From Chromera velia (Eukaryota; Sar; Chromeraceae), in the NCBI GenBank assembly GCA_018398765.1, contig JAHBMJ010002101.1:1-20000 (forward strand): 20,000 nucleotides of DNA, in the 5' to 3' direction. The translations under genes and the position numbers were made by a program. The notes beneath the pieces were generated by a model. That model ran no database searches, had not been told where the DNA came from, and was given only the letters and a program-made list of their open reading frames with translations. Shown here in pieces: positions 19,431 to 20,000 of the stretch (its first letter is position 1; every line of letters starts with the position of its first letter).

Positions 19431-19520
19431 CTCCGTGCGAGTTACTTGAGGGGCACGTATCATGAGGAGCGAAGTAATTATAATGCGATCGCTGCTCCGT
19501 GCGACTTGCTTGAGGGGCAC
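19431..19520 (+). repeat. 26-bp direct repeat pair
   Basis: 19431-19456 and 19495-19520 are identical at 24 of 26 positions, both running from CTCCGTGCGA to CTTGAGGGGCAC with a 64-bp offset. A third CCGTGCGA occurs near 19611. No gene is attached to them in this window. Confidence 0.65.
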
Positions 19521-19885
19521 ATTTTGGAATTTGGGCGACACCGTGACGGACGGACAGAGACAGACAGAACCGAACCCCCCCCCCAAAAAATGAAAAAATG
19601 CGTTATGCGGATCCGTGCGATCTCAGGGCCTCTCGGCTGATCTCAGCAGAGCTGAGCTGCCCCCCGAGGCGACATAGAAACAAAACACAGGGATTGAAAG
19701 ACGACTTGCATAAAGATGCGATACAAAGTAATCGTCCTGATAAGCCCTCGGAGGGCAGGAAGGACGCACGGCCGATCCACGGGTCTCAAATGCTTATCAA
19801 ACAATGCGGCCCCAACGCACAAAGCGCAACGTTCTCTACTCATTCCCTGAATGAAACGGTTGAACGTGCAGTTCAGAGAGTCCGT

Positions 19886-19909
19886 CACTCACTCACTCAC
19901 TCACTCACT
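19886..19909. repeat. (CACT)n microsatellite
   Basis: Six tandem CACT units. The remainder of the last 500 bp shows no supportable gene. Confidence 0.85.
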
Positions 19910-20000
19910 GACCGACTGGCTCTTCAACTCCACTCGAGACATCCACACCGAACGGGCGCAGGACCTTGACAGCTGCAAATAGATCGATTGACAGATGGAT

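Overview
This is a eukaryotic nuclear window: both recognised genes are split by ordinary GT-AG introns of about 200-550 bp, intergenic DNA is rich in microsatellites, and there are several decayed transposable elements. The genes do not look fungal (many medium-length introns) or dinoflagellate (canonical splice sites). An alga-like alveolate such as a chromerid is my best guess, but this is inference only; nothing in the window proves the taxon.

Layout. 1-200: degenerate CAGG/GGCA repeat. 942-about 3235: a 5'-truncated, inactivated non-LTR retrotransposon (LINE) with a recognisable reverse transcriptase and a C-terminal zinc knuckle, carrying four in-frame stops but no frameshift. 3370-9181: a three-level nest of mobile elements that I reconstructed from termini and target-site duplications. 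A non-autonomous LTR retrotransposon (3645-7510, 5-bp duplication TATTA) sits inside a TIR DNA transposon (3482-8373, 9-bp duplication GTTCTGCGC, Mutator-like by duplication length). That in turn sits inside an older TIR element (3378-9173, 8-bp duplication GTTCTAGC). 9182-10880: non-coding DNA with an (AACT)n run and a roughly 590-bp purine-only tract.

11223-17382 is the gene-bearing part. An OTU1/YOD1-type deubiquitinase (minus strand, 3 exons, 311 codons) and the 60S ribosomal export adaptor NMD3 (plus strand, 7 exons, 649 codons) lie head to head across a 769-bp shared upstream region. OTU1 is a Cdc48/p97 cofactor in protein quality control; NMD3 carries pre-60S subunits to Crm1 for export. 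Divergent arrangement permits co-regulation but does not show it.

17383-20000 has no gene I can support. It holds two copies of a hairpin plus (ATG)n retroposon tail, an (AT)n tract, and a stretch with short direct and inverted repeats. The best candidates for something undescribed are the nested elements, all apparently non-autonomous and unnamed to me, and a strong transition bias in the element copies (22 of 24 LTR differences, many at CpA/TpG), which hints at RIP-like or methylation-driven mutation.
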